From: Enterobacter sp. C2
Lineage (GTDB): Bacteria > Pseudomonadota > Gammaproteobacteria > Enterobacterales > Enterobacteriaceae
Direction of reading: 5' to 3'
Assembly (NCBI RefSeq): GCF_019880405.1
Contig: NZ_CP082269.1
Coordinates: 992,001-1,056,000, forward strand
DNA length: 64,000 bases
The notes beneath the pieces are model-generated. The model was not told the origin of the DNA and searched no databases. It saw only the letters and a list, made by a program, of their open reading frames with translations. This document shows, one piece after another, positions 27,293-38,261 of the stretch. The position numbers and the translations under genes were made by a program. Numbering within the stretch: the stretch's first letter is position 1; the number at the start of each line of letters is the position of its first letter.

Positions 27293-28513
27293 TCAGGCTT
27301 TATGACGGTTATCAGGCAGGAATATGGTTAACATCCCTAAAAGCGGCAGGAAAGCACAGATTTTGTAGACTACAAAAATACTGGTATGGTCGGCGACCAG
27401 CCCCAGCACGGCTGCACCCAGCCCGCCCATGCCAAACGCGAAGCCGAAAAACAGTCCAGAAACCATGCCGATACGTCCCGGCAGCAGCTCTTGGGCGTAG
27501 ACTAAAATGGCGGAGAAGGCGGAGGCGAGGATAAAACCAATGATCGCGGTTAAAATGCCGGTCCAGTAGAGGGATGCATAGGGTAAAATCAGCGTAAAGG
27601 GGGCAACGCCGAGGATAGAGCCCCAAATAACATATTTACGCCCAATCTTATCGCCAACAGGGCCGCCAATCACGGTACCTGCCGCAACTGCCAGCAGAAA
27701 CGCAAACAGGTGAAACTGGGCGTTTTGTACCGATAAGCCGAATTTTTGCATCAGATAAAAAGTGTAATAGCTGCTGATGCTCGCCATATAGAAGTATTTC
27801 GAGAAAATCAGCATCAGCAGGATGCTTACCGCCAGGATCACCTTATTGCGCGGCAGCGGACTGCGCTCAATAACCGCTGTTCGTCCCTTGTTGATCCGAT
27901 GCTGGGCTGCGTACCAGCGGCTGACCTGAGACAGCACCACGATAGCCAGCAGCGCGGCCAGCACAAACCAGCCCACGTTTCCCTTGCCGTAGGGGGCGAT
28001 GATCAGCGCCGCCAGCAGCGGCCCGAGCGCGCTGCCAAAGTTGCCGCCCACCTGGAAGATGGACTGAGCCAGACCATGCCGTCCGCCGGAGGCCATACGC
28101 GCCACGCGGGAGGACTCCGGGTGAAATACAGAGGATCCGGTGCCCACCAGCGCTGCCGCCAGCAGCACCATCTCAAAGCTGCCCGCCAGCGCCAGCAGCA
28201 CCAGGCCGCAGAGGGTAAAGCACATGCCGATAGGCAGCGACCACGGCATCGGATGCTTATCCGTGTAGTAGCCCACCACGGGCTGGAACACAGATGAAGC
28301 CAGCTGGAAGGTGAGGGTGATCATGCCGATCTGCACAAAGCTCAGCGAGAAGTCAGCTTGTAGCAGCGGGTAGAGGGCGAGGATCAGCGACTGCAGCATA
28401 TCGTTGAGAAGATGCGAGAGGCTGATCGCCCCGAGAATGCCAAATGCCGTGCGCCCGTGCGCTGGCGACGCGTTAGCGCCCGGAAGCACGTCGGCGGGTT
28501 GGTTCGTTGCCAT
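27293..28513 (-). CDS. fsr: Fsr, major-facilitator efflux protein (fosmidomycin resistance)
   Basis: A 406-residue MFS transporter with 12 membrane segments, the same length as E. coli Fsr, which gives resistance to fosmidomycin when overproduced. MFS signatures include PVVGYYTDKHPMPWSL in the loop between helices 2 and 3 and GGPVGDKIGRKYVIW in the second half. It lies between ybaL and the divergent ushA. Its normal substrate is unknown. Confidence 0.93.
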   Translation of the reverse strand: MATNQPADVLPGANASPAHGRTAFGILGAISLSHLLNDMLQSLILALYPLLQADFSLSFVQIGMITLTFQLASSVFQPVVGYYTDKHPMPWSLPIGMCFTLCGLVLLALAGSFEMVLLAAALVGTGSSVFHPESSRVARMASGGRHGLAQSIFQVGGNFGSALGPLLAALIIAPYGKGNVGWFVLAALLAIVVLSQVSRWYAAQHRINKGRTAVIERSPLPRNKVILAVSILLMLIFSKYFYMASISSYYTFYLMQKFGLSVQNAQFHLFAFLLAVAAGTVIGGPVGDKIGRKYVIWGSILGVAPFTLILPYASLYWTGILTAIIGFILASAFSAILVYAQELLPGRIGMVSGLFFGFAFGMGGLGAAVLGLVADHTSIFVVYKICAFLPLLGMLTIFLPDNRHKA

Positions 28514-28689
28514 AAAATGTCACTTTTTGTCTTTAATTGGAGTGCAGGAGTTCTTAATGCTTCCTGATTATTAGCAGCCTAAGATACCCGTGACGACTCT
28601 TTGAGGGAAGTCGCAGACATAAAATCCTATTTGTTTATTCTCTGTCCCCGCGCTACTTTTGCGTGTGTTATGTCATCAGGGAGAGAGAA

Positions 28690-30351
28690 ATGAATATGTT
28701 AAAGCAGGGCGTTGCGCTGGCACTTCTCGCCACGTGGGGGCTGACCAGTCTGCCTGCCCAAGCCTACGAAAAAGATAAAACCTATAAAATTACTATTCTG
28801 CATACCAACGATCACCACGGCCACTTCTGGCGTAGCGACGACCGGGAGTATGGTCTGGCGGCGCAGAAGACGCTGGTGGACAGCGTCCGCAAAGAGGTGG
28901 CTGCCGAAGGGGGCAGCGTGCTGGTGCTCTCCGGTGGCGACATCAACACTGGCGTGCCGGAATCCGATCTGCTGGACGCCGAGCCGGACTTCCGCGGCAT
29001 GAACCTCATCGGCTACGATGCAATGGCGGTAGGCAACCACGAGTTTGATAATCCGCTAGAGGTGCTGCGCCAGCAGGAAAAGTGGGCTAAGTTTCCCTTC
29101 CTGTCGGCCAATATCTACCAGAAGAGCACCGGCGAGCGCCTCTTTAAGCCGTGGGCTATCTTCAAGCGTCAGGATCTGAAAATCGGTGTTATCGGCCTGA
29201 CCACCGACGACACCGCCAAAATTGGCAATCCAGAGTTCTTCACCGACATTGAGTTCCGCAAGCCCGCCGACGAGGCGAAGCTAGTGATTCAGGAGCTGAA
29301 TGGTCTGGATGAGAAAGAGCGCCCGGACGTCCTGATCGCCACCACCCATATGGGACATTACGACAACGGCGAGCACGGCTCCAACGCGCCGGGCGATGTT
29401 GAAATGGCACGCAGCCTGCCTGCGGGGTCACTGGCGATGATAGTCGGTGGTCACTCACAAAATCCGGTCTGCATGGCAGCAGAGAATAAAAAGCAGGTGG
29501 ACTACGTGCCGGGCACGCCCTGCGCACCGGACCGCCAGAACGGGATCTGGATCGTGCAGGCTCATGAGTGGGGTAAATATGTTGGCCGTGCCGACTTTGA
29601 GTTCCGCAACGGTGAGATGAAACTGGTGCACTATCAGCTGATCCCTATAAACCTAAAGAAAAAGATTGTTTACGACAACGGTGACAGCGAGCGCGTGCTC
29701 TATGCGCCGGAAATTCCTGAAAACGCCCAGATGCTCTCGCTGCTGACGCCGTTCCAGAACAAAGGCAAGGCGCAGCTGGCGGTGAAAATTGGTTCGGTCA
29801 ATGCACCTCTTGAGGGCGATCGCAGCAAGGTGCGCTTTGTACAGACCAACCTTGGCCACCTCATCCTCGCCGCCCAGATGGCGCGTACCGGGGCTAGCTT
29901 TGCGGTGATGAGCGGAGGCGGGATCCGCGACAGCATTGCGGCAGGGGATATCACCTATAAAGACGTACTGAAGGTGCAGCCGTTTGGCAACGTCGTGGTC
30001 TATGTTGATATGACCGGAAAAGAGGTGGTGGACTACCTCACCGCCGTCGCGCAGATGAAGCCTAACTCCGGAGCCTATCCGCAGTTTAGCCACGTCAGCT
30101 TTACGATGGCGAACGGCACGCTTAACGATCTGAAGATCAACGGTGAGCCGGTCGATCCCGCTAAAACCTACCGTATGGCGACCCTCAGCTTCAACGCCAC
30201 CGGCGGCGACGGCTATCCGCGTCTGGACGATAAGCCCGGCTACGTTAATACCGGCTTTATCGACGCCGAAGTGCTGAAGCAGTACATCCAGCAGAATTCA
30301 CCGCTGGATGCAGCAACCCTTGAGCCGCAGGGCGAGGTGAACTGGCAGTAA
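28690..30351 (+). CDS. ushA: UshA, periplasmic UDP-sugar hydrolase / 5'-nucleotidase
   Basis: Hydrolyses UDP-glucose and nucleotides in the periplasm for scavenging. The 553-residue protein (ATG 28690 after GGGAGAGAGAA) has a signal peptide cut near AQA-YEKDK. The metallophosphatase domain has HTNDHHGHF, GGDINTG, GNHEFDNP and GHSQNPVC motifs. The C-terminal substrate-binding domain shows MSGGGIRDSI and FNATGGDGYP. It ends 2 bp from the convergent ybaK stop, so no terminator fits between them. Confidence 0.97.
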   Translation: MNMLKQGVALALLATWGLTSLPAQAYEKDKTYKITILHTNDHHGHFWRSDDREYGLAAQKTLVDSVRKEVAAEGGSVLVLSGGDINTGVPESDLLDAEPDFRGMNLIGYDAMAVGNHEFDNPLEVLRQQEKWAKFPFLSANIYQKSTGERLFKPWAIFKRQDLKIGVIGLTTDDTAKIGNPEFFTDIEFRKPADEAKLVIQELNGLDEKERPDVLIATTHMGHYDNGEHGSNAPGDVEMARSLPAGSLAMIVGGHSQNPVCMAAENKKQVDYVPGTPCAPDRQNGIWIVQAHEWGKYVGRADFEFRNGEMKLVHYQLIPINLKKKIVYDNGDSERVLYAPEIPENAQMLSLLTPFQNKGKAQLAVKIGSVNAPLEGDRSKVRFVQTNLGHLILAAQMARTGASFAVMSGGGIRDSIAAGDITYKDVLKVQPFGNVVVYVDMTGKEVVDYLTAVAQMKPNSGAYPQFSHVSFTMANGTLNDLKINGEPVDPAKTYRMATLSFNATGGDGYPRLDDKPGYVNTGFIDAEVLKQYIQQNSPLDAATLEPQGEVNWQ

Positions 30352-30353
30352 CG

Positions 30354-31722
<1,369 letters not shown>

Positions 31723-31778
31723 AGGCTCTCCCGGCTGAAAAGTGCATGCTAGCGCGAGCCGGGAGAAGGTGCAAATGG

Positions 31779-34280
31779 CTACTCTTTTGGGGTAAAGCGC
31801 AGCAGGCGGTTGGCGTTGCTCACCACCGTAATGGAGGAGAGCGCCATTGCCGCCCCGGCGACCACCGGGTTTAGCAGCGTTCCGGTCAGCGGCCAGAGGA
31901 TCCCGGCGGCAATCGGAATGCCCAGCGAATTGTAGATAAACGCCCCCACCAGGTTCTGCTTCATGTTGCGCAGCGTAGCGCGGGAGATGGCCAGCGCATC
32001 GGCCACGCCCATCAGGCTGTGGCGCATCAGGGTGATGGCGGCGGTCTCAATTGCCACGTCGCTGCCGCCGCCCATGGCGATCCCCACCTCGGCCTGGGCC
32101 AGCGCCGGGGCGTCGTTGATACCATCGCCCACCATCGCGACCTGACGCCCCTGGCGTTGCAGCGTCTGAATCGCGGCGGCTTTGCCATCCGGCAGCACTC
32201 CGGCGATCACCTCGTCAATCCCGGCCTCTTTAGCAATAGCGTTGGCGGTAACGGCGTTGTCACCGGTGAGCATCACCAGACGATAGCCAGCCTGATGCAG
32301 GCGCTGCAGTGCCGCCACGCTATCCTCACGCAGCGGATCGCGAATGGCAAACAGCGCTGCCGCCTTGCCGTCCACCGCCAGCAGCACCGGCGTTGCGCCC
32401 GTGGCCGCCTGGGTGGCGATATCGCTTTCCAGCGCGGCGGTATCAATACCCTGTTCATTCAGCAAGGCCTGGTTGCCCAACAGCAGGCGGCGACCGTCGC
32501 TCTCTCCGCTCAGGCCCAGCCCGCGCAGGGTACGAAAGTTGTTCACCTCAGGTAAAGACTCCGTTCCGGCTTTGTCGATAATGGCGCGGGCCAGCGGATG
32601 GCTCGAACCCTGCTCCAGCGCGGCAGCCAGGCTCAGCGCCTGCTGGCTGGAGAGTTCGCTGTAGGTCAGCACGGCGGTAACCTGCGGGCGGCCCTCGGTA
32701 AGGGTGCCGGTCTTATCAAACACCAGCGTATCGAGCTGGCTGGCACGCTGTAGCGCATCGGCATCGCGCACCAGCACGCCGAACTCGGCGGCGCGACCGA
32801 CGCCAGAAATAATCGACATTGGCGTTGCCAGTCCGAGCGCACAGGGGCAGGCGATAATCAGCACCGTGGTGGCGATCACCAGGGTATAGACAATCTGCGG
32901 TGCAGGGCCGAAAACGTACCAGATCGCGCCGCTAATCAACGCGATGGCGACCACAACCGGCACGAAGACCGCGGAGATCCTGTCCGCCAGCTGACCGATT
33001 TCCGGCTTGCTGCTCTGGGCCTGACGCACCAGACGGACGATGCGCGAGAGGGTAGTGTGGCTACCGGTGCGGCTGGCACGAAACAGTACGCTGCCGTCAG
33101 AGACCACCGTCCCGGCGTGGATCGTATCGTCCCGCTGCTTCTGCTGCGGAACGGGTTCGCCGGTCAGCATCGCCTCATCAAACCAGGCTTCGCCCTGGAC
33201 GATCTCGCCATCAACCGGAACCCGATCGCCGGTTGTCAGGCGCAGGGTCATGCCCGGATGAACCTCGGCAAGGGGAACGATCTCCTCCCCGGCATCGGTC
33301 ACTACTCTGGCGGTGGGTGGGGTGAGATCGAGCAGGCGCTCCAGCGCTTTCGATGAACGCTGGCGGGCGCGCGCCTCCAGCATATGGCCGAGGTTGATCA
33401 GGCCGATAATCATTGCGCTGGCTTCATAGTAGAGGTGACGCGCCTCCATCGGGAACCACGCCGGCCAGAGGTTAACGCTCATCGAGTAGAGCCAGGCCGC
33501 CCCGGTACCCAGTGCGACCAGCGTGTCCATGGTCGCGGTACGGTTGAGCAGGCTTTTCCACGCGCTGCGGTAGAAGTGGCCCCCGGCAAAGACCATCACC
33601 GCCAGGGTGATCAGGCCGATAGCCAGCCACAGGCTGCGGTTGGCATCGGTGACCATCATATTGTCACCCGCCATCCCCCAGACCATCACCGGGATACCCA
33701 CCAGCAGAGCAACAATCGCCTGCCAGCGGAAGCGTTTCATGGTAGCAACGGCGGTCTCCTGCTGGCGTTCGCGGCGGGTGGCGTCGTCGTCAATCGCCTC
33801 CGCACCGTAGCCCGCTTTCTCCACCGCGTTAACTAATTCAGCGGCGGAGGCACTGCCCATCACCAGCGCAGAGCGCTCCGCCAGATTGACCCGTGCCTGG
33901 GTTACGCCGGGTACTGCCTGCAAGGCTTTCTGCACTCGGGTAACGCAGCTGGCGCAGCTCATGCCACTCAACAACAGCTGCTGGCTGTCGTCGGTGTCAT
34001 CCGCTGCCGGAAGCTCAGTTTCGGCCGCTGTCAGTGCTTCCGACGGAGGTGATGACTCTGCCAGCGGATCAGCCTTTGGGTGGCTAAGCGTCGCCCCGTA
34101 TCCGGCCTGTTTAACGGTATCGATCAGCGCATCCGCATCGGCACTACCGATGACTTCCGCGCGCTCAATGGTCACCTCGGCACGCTCCACGTCGGGCCGC
34201 TGTTCAAGACTCTCTTTCACCCGTTTGACGCAGTGGCCGCAGGAGAGACCCTCCAGCGCCAGTTCAATTGTGTGGGACAT
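31779..34280 (-). CDS. copA: CopA, Cu(I)-exporting P1B-type ATPase
   Basis: Exports Cu(I) from cytoplasm to periplasm. The 833-residue protein has two heavy-metal domains (GLSCGHC at residue 11 and GMSCASC near 110), the metal-channel CPC motif in IIACPCALG, the phosphorylation site DKTGTLTEG and the [11 protein letters not shown] hinge. Three tandem ATG codons occur; the third (34280) starts [11 protein letters not shown] like E. coli and lies 7 bp from AGGAG. A conserved frameshift site at codons 68-69 would give a 70-residue copper chaperone. CueR regulates it. Confidence 0.97.
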   Translation of the reverse strand: MSHTIELALEGLSCGHCVKRVKESLEQRPDVERAEVTIERAEVIGSADADALIDTVKQAGYGATLSHPKADPLAESSPPSEALTAAETELPAADDTDDSQQLLLSGMSCASCVTRVQKALQAVPGVTQARVNLAERSALVMGSASAAELVNAVEKAGYGAEAIDDDATRRERQQETAVATMKRFRWQAIVALLVGIPVMVWGMAGDNMMVTDANRSLWLAIGLITLAVMVFAGGHFYRSAWKSLLNRTATMDTLVALGTGAAWLYSMSVNLWPAWFPMEARHLYYEASAMIIGLINLGHMLEARARQRSSKALERLLDLTPPTARVVTDAGEEIVPLAEVHPGMTLRLTTGDRVPVDGEIVQGEAWFDEAMLTGEPVPQQKQRDDTIHAGTVVSDGSVLFRASRTGSHTTLSRIVRLVRQAQSSKPEIGQLADRISAVFVPVVVAIALISGAIWYVFGPAPQIVYTLVIATTVLIIACPCALGLATPMSIISGVGRAAEFGVLVRDADALQRASQLDTLVFDKTGTLTEGRPQVTAVLTYSELSSQQALSLAAALEQGSSHPLARAIIDKAGTESLPEVNNFRTLRGLGLSGESDGRRLLLGNQALLNEQGIDTAALESDIATQAATGATPVLLAVDGKAAALFAIRDPLREDSVAALQRLHQAGYRLVMLTGDNAVTANAIAKEAGIDEVIAGVLPDGKAAAIQTLQRQGRQVAMVGDGINDAPALAQAEVGIAMGGGSDVAIETAAITLMRHSLMGVADALAISRATLRNMKQNLVGAFIYNSLGIPIAAGILWPLTGTLLNPVVAGAAMALSSITVVSNANRLLRFTPKE
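34069..34080 (-). promoter_or_regulatory. CopA(Z) programmed -1 frameshift site
   Basis: On the copA strand the sequence is CCCAAAGGCTGA. Slippage at C CCA AAG reads CCC AAA GGC then TGA, giving a 70-residue first heavy-metal domain, as for E. coli CopA(Z), where the slippery heptamer and the added Gly are the same and the stop is TAA. Confidence 0.8.
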
Positions 34281-34345
34281 CATCATACTCCTGTGCATAT
34301 AGTAGGATTGTCTGAGCCGGTGTGTTGGCTAACTGTCTATAAGCT

Positions 34346-34371
34346 TAAACCTTCCATTAAGGGGAAGGTCA
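34346..34371. repeat. Left 26-bp direct repeat with CueR operator of copA
   Basis: Identical to 35502-35527. It contains the CueR dyad ACCTTCCATTAAGGGGAAGGT (34349-34369) split as ACCTTCC / GGAAGGT-type arms. On the copA strand the -35 is TTGACC (34372-34367), using one base beyond the repeat, followed by the long spacer typical of MerR-family promoters. It lies 66 bp before the copA start. Confidence 0.9.
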
Positions 34372-34413
34372 AGTAAAAGGGAGAGATAGTGCATTCTGGC
34401 TGCGGGTAAACGG

Positions 34414-34854
34414 CTATGTCTCAGCAGGACTCGGAACGATCATCTTGATTTGATTCACTCTTTGGCTATTAAGATTTATCGTGCAAGCGGTAATGGCGTT
34501 CGCAAAACCATGGGTATTTTGGGTTGCAGTGGTGGCTAATGCGCAATAATCATATCGCCAGGTAAGCCAGTTTTTCTGGTTTTTCTTGAAGAGAGTAAGC
34601 ATGTTATCTTTTTGCTCTCTGGTGCCCATCCACCACTGGTTATAGTCGAAGTTCTCTAGCTCTTTAAGCTTGGCACTATATGCCTCCCTCAGCTTTTCCT
34701 CTGACTTGTCAGATATGTCTTCCAGACACTCGCTGTTTTCATCCTTGTATTTTTGGATACAGAGGTCTACCTCATGGTTGTTTATTATGCTTTGGGAAAA
34801 GGAAACCTGGGGTGTAAGAAGTAACGATATAAATAGTCTCTTATATTTTTTCAT
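34414..34854 (-). CDS. DUF1311/LprI-like secreted protein, copy 1
   Basis: A 146-residue protein with an N-terminal signal peptide (about residues 1-20, ending SFS). Paired Cys near 32 and 43 and a C-terminal pair (YDYCAL and ITACTIN) could form disulfides. The C-terminal plan W-x-RYDYC...NTHGFANAITAC...R resembles the DUF1311/LprI family of small periplasmic proteins (some inhibit lysozyme). It is paralogous to the next gene: both share the YxQWWMG-x-x-EQ block. It lies in the insertion beside copA; a copper link is only positional. Confidence 0.6.
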   Translation of the reverse strand: MKKYKRLFISLLLTPQVSFSQSIINNHEVDLCIQKYKDENSECLEDISDKSEEKLREAYSAKLKELENFDYNQWWMGTREQKDNMLTLFKKNQKNWLTWRYDYCALATTATQNTHGFANAITACTINLNSQRVNQIKMIVPSPAET

Positions 34855-34868
34855 TATGCGCCCCGTTT

Positions 34869-35336
34869 TTACCTAGCCGAATCAACAGAGAACATATTTA
34901 TCTCAGCGACCCTTTTACGGTTCATGTTTATAAAACAGCTTGATAACGTATCACCGTATCCATGCGTGTTTTCATAGGGTGCTGCTGCTGATTTACAGTA
35001 GGTGAGTTTGTACTGCTCCCATGCTTTCTGGCTGTTAGCAAAGTTTACGCTCATGGTTTTCCGCTGCTCCTCACTCCCCATCCACCATTGCGAATAATTA
35101 GCTGATTCTATTTCTTTAAGCTTGTTTCTAAAGCTATCCTGTAAGTTGTTATCTGAGTTTTGTATCAATTTATCAGAACAATCATAGCTTTCCTCATCTG
35201 GTTTGGCGGCGCACTTCTCCACGTCCTGATTGGATAACAAATCGTTATAAATGATATCTTTTGCCAATGCTTCCCTATAATTCATTAATAAAAGGAATAA
35301 TAAGGTGAAAGAAATTGTAAGCTTTCGTTTTTCCAT
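34869..35336 (-). CDS. DUF1311/LprI-like secreted protein, copy 2
   Basis: A 155-residue paralogue of the gene 14 bp downstream. A signal peptide ends near EALAKD. Cys pairs occur near residues 42/53 and in the C-terminal half (LTYCKS, LSSCFIN). The middle block NYSQWWMGSEEQRKTM aligns with FDYNQWWMGTREQKDNM of copy 1, so the pair arose by duplication and has diverged. A duplicated CueR operator lies 166 bp upstream, raising the chance of copper control. Confidence 0.6.
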   Translation of the reverse strand: MEKRKLTISFTLLFLLLMNYREALAKDIIYNDLLSNQDVEKCAAKPDEESYDCSDKLIQNSDNNLQDSFRNKLKEIESANYSQWWMGSEEQRKTMSVNFANSQKAWEQYKLTYCKSAAAPYENTHGYGDTLSSCFINMNRKRVAEINMFSVDSAR

Positions 35337-35397
35337 GTCATATCTATCTCCTTGGTTTCTCTAATACAGGAGCCTAAGCTTCTCAACTCCAGTCATG

Positions 35398-35411
35398 TTG
35401 ACTTAAGTCAA
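35398..35411. repeat. 14-bp perfect palindrome
   Basis: TTGACTTAAGTCAA lies 61-74 bp upstream of DUF1311 copy 2. It may be an operator for an unidentified dimeric regulator. No match to a known site is recognised. Confidence 0.4.
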
Positions 35412-35501
35412 ATCATTCTTCGATCCATTAGCCTGCACGCATTTTTCGGACACCTAAAAGAGGTTGACCTTTGAGCAGAGAGTGAATAGCGTGGAGGAAC
35501 G

Positions 35502-35527
35502 TAAACCTTCCATTAAGGGGAAGGTCA
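35502..35527. repeat. Right 26-bp direct repeat with CueR operator next to cueR
   Basis: Exact copy of 34346-34371. The CueR dyad is at 35505-35525, 13 bp before the cueR ATG. On the reverse strand the -35 equivalent is CTGACC rather than TTGACC. It could serve cueR autoregulation, the inserted genes, or neither. Confidence 0.85.
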
Positions 35528-35537
35528 GGGGGCAACC

Positions 35538-35954
35538 ATGAACATCAGCGATGTAGCAAAAAAGACAGGTTTAACCAGCAAGGCGATCCGCTTTTATGAA
35601 GAGAAGGGGCTGGTGACGCCGCCGCTGCGCAGCGAAAACGGCTATCGCAGCTACACGCAGCAGCATCTGGACGAGCTGACCCTGCTGCGCCAGGCGCGGC
35701 TGGTGGGGTTTAATCTGGAGGAGTGCGGCGAGCTGGTCACCCTGTTTAACGATCCGGCCCGACACAGCGCCGACGTGAAAGCCTATACCTTACAAAAGGT
35801 GGCGGAGATTGAGCGCCACATTGTCGAGCTACAGGCGATGCGCGACCAGCTGCTGGATTTAGCGAACGCCTGTCCGGGCGACGACAGTGCCGACTGCCCG
35901 ATTATCGATAACCTCTCCGGCTGCTGCCACCGGCACTCGGCTAAGGAGAGCTAG
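35538..35954 (+). CDS. cueR: CueR, MerR-family Cu(I)-responsive activator
   Basis: Activates copA and cueO when Cu(I) is bound. The 138-residue protein has the MerR winged HTH ([24 protein letters not shown]), a long dimerisation helix, and the metal loop with Cys112 and Cys120 in [14 protein letters not shown]. The C-terminal CCHRH tail is also present. Length and sequence match E. coli CueR (135 aa). Its stop overlaps that of ybbJ by 4 bp (convergent). Confidence 0.96.
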   Translation: MNISDVAKKTGLTSKAIRFYEEKGLVTPPLRSENGYRSYTQQHLDELTLLRQARLVGFNLEECGELVTLFNDPARHSADVKAYTLQKVAEIERHIVELQAMRDQLLDLANACPGDDSADCPIIDNLSGCCHRHSAKES

Positions 35955-36403
35955 CGCGCTTTGATGCGCAGAGTAATGCCCTCAACCGCCACCACTTCCA
36001 CCGGCGTCCCAGCGGGCAGATCGTCGTCGGCGCTCACCGGCCAGGTGCTGTCGCCGACGCGCATATGACCGCGGCCGTTGACCAGAGCCGTGTCGAGGGT
36101 AAAGTGTTTGCCCACCAGCTGAACACCGCGCTGGTTAAGCGCCGCGTCGGCAGGCTTCTGCTCGCGCACCCGGCGGGCCAGCCAGCGCCACCACAGCCAT
36201 GCTGCCAGCAGGGTGAGCAGGGCAAACAGCGCACCCTGCCACTCCCAGCCGAACGGCAGCAGCCAGACCAGCAAGCCTGTTACCACCGCCGCCACGCCGC
36301 TCCACAGCAGATAGCCGTTGCCGCCCAGCATCTCGGCTGCCAGCAACAGGCCGCCGAGGCTTAGCCAGAGGAGGTGAGGGTGCTGAAGCAGGCTGTCGAT
36401 CAT
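35951..36403 (-). CDS. ybbJ: YbbJ, NfeD-like membrane protein
   Basis: A 150-residue protein of the NfeD short form. Membrane segments cover residues about 10-70, then a C-terminal OB-fold domain ([25 protein letters not shown]). NfeD proteins pair with SPFH/stomatin proteins; here the start overlaps the end of qmcA by 4 bp, so the two form a unit that affects membrane quality control. Confidence 0.93.
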   Translation of the reverse strand: MIDSLLQHPHLLWLSLGGLLLAAEMLGGNGYLLWSGVAAVVTGLLVWLLPFGWEWQGALFALLTLLAAWLWWRWLARRVREQKPADAALNQRGVQLVGKHFTLDTALVNGRGHMRVGDSTWPVSADDDLPAGTPVEVVAVEGITLRIKAR

Positions 36404-37317
36404 ACGCTTTTCCGTTCGCTGGCGCTCTCTTTCACCAGCTCGGCGATCCCAGCGATAGAGCCCATCAGACTGCTGGCCTCCAGCGGCATCAGCACCACCT
36501 TACTATTACTTGATGATCCGATATGCTGTAGCGCCTCGGTGTATTTTTGCGCGATGAAGTAGTTCACCGCCTGAATATCCCCCGCGGCAATCGCCTCGGA
36601 AACCATCTGGGTCGCACGGGCTTCTGCTTCTGCCGAACGCTCACGCGCTTCGGCCTGCAAAAACGCCGACTGCCGCTCACCTTCAGCCTTGAGGATCTTC
36701 GACTGCTTCTCCCCTTCGGCTTTAACAATCTGCGCCTGGCGGATCCCTTCCGCTTCCAGAATGTAGGCGCGCTTGGTTCGCTCGGCCTTCATTTGGGCGT
36801 TCATGGAGGAGATAAGCTCGGCAGGCGGGCGCACGTCGCGGATCTCAATGCGCGTCACCTTGATGCCCCAGGGGTTGGTCGCCTCATCAACGATGTGCAG
36901 CAGACGAGTGTTGATGTTATCGCGCTGGGAGAGCATCTCGTCCAGCTCCATCGACCCTAAAACGGTACGGATGTTGGTCATCGTCAGGTTGATGATGGCC
37001 AGCTCTAGATTGCTCACCTCGTAGGCCGCTTTCGGGGCGTCGATCACCTGAATAAAGCACACCGCATCGATGGTAACGTTGGCGTTATCCTTGGAGATCA
37101 CCTCCTGTGAAGGGATATCCAACACCTGCTCCATCATATTGATTTTGCGGCCAATACGATCCATAAACGGCACAACCAGGCTCAGGCCTGGCTGTAACGA
37201 TTTAGTATAACGGCCGAAGCGCTCCACGGTCCATTGATAGCCCTGCGGCACAATCTTCACGCCCGCGCCGACAATCACCAGCGCGACGAAAATAAGTACC
37301 GGGATCACGATAAGCAT
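36400..37317 (-). CDS. qmcA: QmcA, SPFH/stomatin-family membrane protein
   Basis: A 305-residue protein, the E. coli length. An N-terminal membrane anchor (residues 1-20) is followed by the SPFH/band-7 domain ([38 protein letters not shown]) and a long Ala/Glu-rich coiled coil. QmcA works near FtsH-HflKC in membrane protein quality control; an Fe-S or htpX link was also shown genetically. It is cotranscribed with ybbJ. Confidence 0.94.
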   Translation of the reverse strand: MLIVIPVLIFVALVIVGAGVKIVPQGYQWTVERFGRYTKSLQPGLSLVVPFMDRIGRKINMMEQVLDIPSQEVISKDNANVTIDAVCFIQVIDAPKAAYEVSNLELAIINLTMTNIRTVLGSMELDEMLSQRDNINTRLLHIVDEATNPWGIKVTRIEIRDVRPPAELISSMNAQMKAERTKRAYILEAEGIRQAQIVKAEGEKQSKILKAEGERQSAFLQAEARERSAEAEARATQMVSEAIAAGDIQAVNYFIAQKYTEALQHIGSSSNSKVVLMPLEASSLMGSIAGIAELVKESASERKSV

Positions 37318-37347
37318 TTACACCCTCCCTGCCGCCATAGCGGTTAA

Positions 37348-38202
37348 TCAATAAAGCAGTGAATAGAGCTTGCGGCGATAGGACGTGGCCAGCGCGTCCC
37401 CGGTACCCAGCGCGGCAAGGATCTCCTGCAGCATCTTACGCGCTTCGCCGTTGGCAGCGGAGAGATCTTTGCGCAGGTGGCTATACAGCAGCTCCAGCGC
37501 CTCTTCGTTACGTCCAACCTGATGCAGCTGCAGCGCCAGCTGCGTCGCCAGCTCGGCATTCTCCGGGGAGAGTTCGACCTGCTGTTGCAGGAGCTGGATC
37601 TCCGGGGTATCAGCGGCTTTTTTCAGCAGCTCGATCTGCGCCACGAGGCCCTGATAGCGGGTATCCTGATCCTGCAGCGGAATAGTTTTCAGCACCGCTT
37701 CCGCTTCGTCGGCGCGGTTAAGGACGATCAGCGTCTCGGCCAGCAGCAGACCAAACTCGCCGTTCTGATTCGACAGTTGCCAGGCCTCTTTCGCCAACGG
37801 CAGCGCCTCGGCATAGTTGCCTTCCTGAATCAGCGTCATCGCCTGCTGGGCTTTCAGCTCCTCGGGGCGGGGCAGAACCTTCTCCAGCAGGGCGCGGATC
37901 GCCTCTTCCGGCTGCGGGCCCTGGAAGCCGTCCACCGGCTGGCCGTTCTGGAACAGATAGACGGTCGGGATCGCCCGCAGGCCAAACTGCGAAGCCACCA
38001 TCTGCTCGGCGTCGCAGTCTACCTTCGCCAGAATAAACTGCCCGCTATACTGCGCGGCCAGCGACTCCAGCACCGGGGTCAGCTGCAGGCAGTGCTGGCT
38101 GCGTTCGGACCAGAAGTAGAAGAGCACCGGAATCTTGACCGACTGCTCTAGCGTCTGTTGGAGGTTCGCTTCGGTAATAGTGACAATATTCTGTACGGAC
38201 AT
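37348..38202 (-). CDS. cnoX: CnoX (YbbN), thioredoxin-fold chaperedoxin
   Basis: A 284-residue protein, the E. coli length. The N-terminal thioredoxin fold (residues about 1-110) carries SQHC in place of the reducing CGPC, so it is not a classic reductase. C-terminal TPR-like helical repeats follow. CnoX holds proteins damaged by hypochlorous acid and passes them to DnaK or GroEL. It lies 30 bp downstream-side of qmcA on the same strand. Confidence 0.94.
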   Translation of the reverse strand: MSVQNIVTITEANLQQTLEQSVKIPVLFYFWSERSQHCLQLTPVLESLAAQYSGQFILAKVDCDAEQMVASQFGLRAIPTVYLFQNGQPVDGFQGPQPEEAIRALLEKVLPRPEELKAQQAMTLIQEGNYAEALPLAKEAWQLSNQNGEFGLLLAETLIVLNRADEAEAVLKTIPLQDQDTRYQGLVAQIELLKKAADTPEIQLLQQQVELSPENAELATQLALQLHQVGRNEEALELLYSHLRKDLSAANGEARKMLQEILAALGTGDALATSYRRKLYSLLY

Positions 38203-38261
38203 AGCTAATTCTCTGTTTTCACGTTTATCTTTACATGGGGTTGAGAGGCGGGGCCTTCAAC

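Larger units (their letters stand above)
34346..35527. mobile_element. 1156-bp insertion between copA and cueR
   Basis: The two exact 26-bp copies of the copA/cueR operator region bound a segment with two DUF1311-like genes on the reverse strand. Removing one repeat and the segment leaves a normal divergent copA-cueR intergenic region. No transposase or terminal inverted repeats are visible. The inserted DNA is AT-rich compared with copA and cueR. Confidence 0.65.

Noticed and set aside
27223-27534. A 103-codon plus-strand frame at the end of fsr
   Set aside because: Mostly antisense to fsr, strongly Arg-rich and without a start signal.
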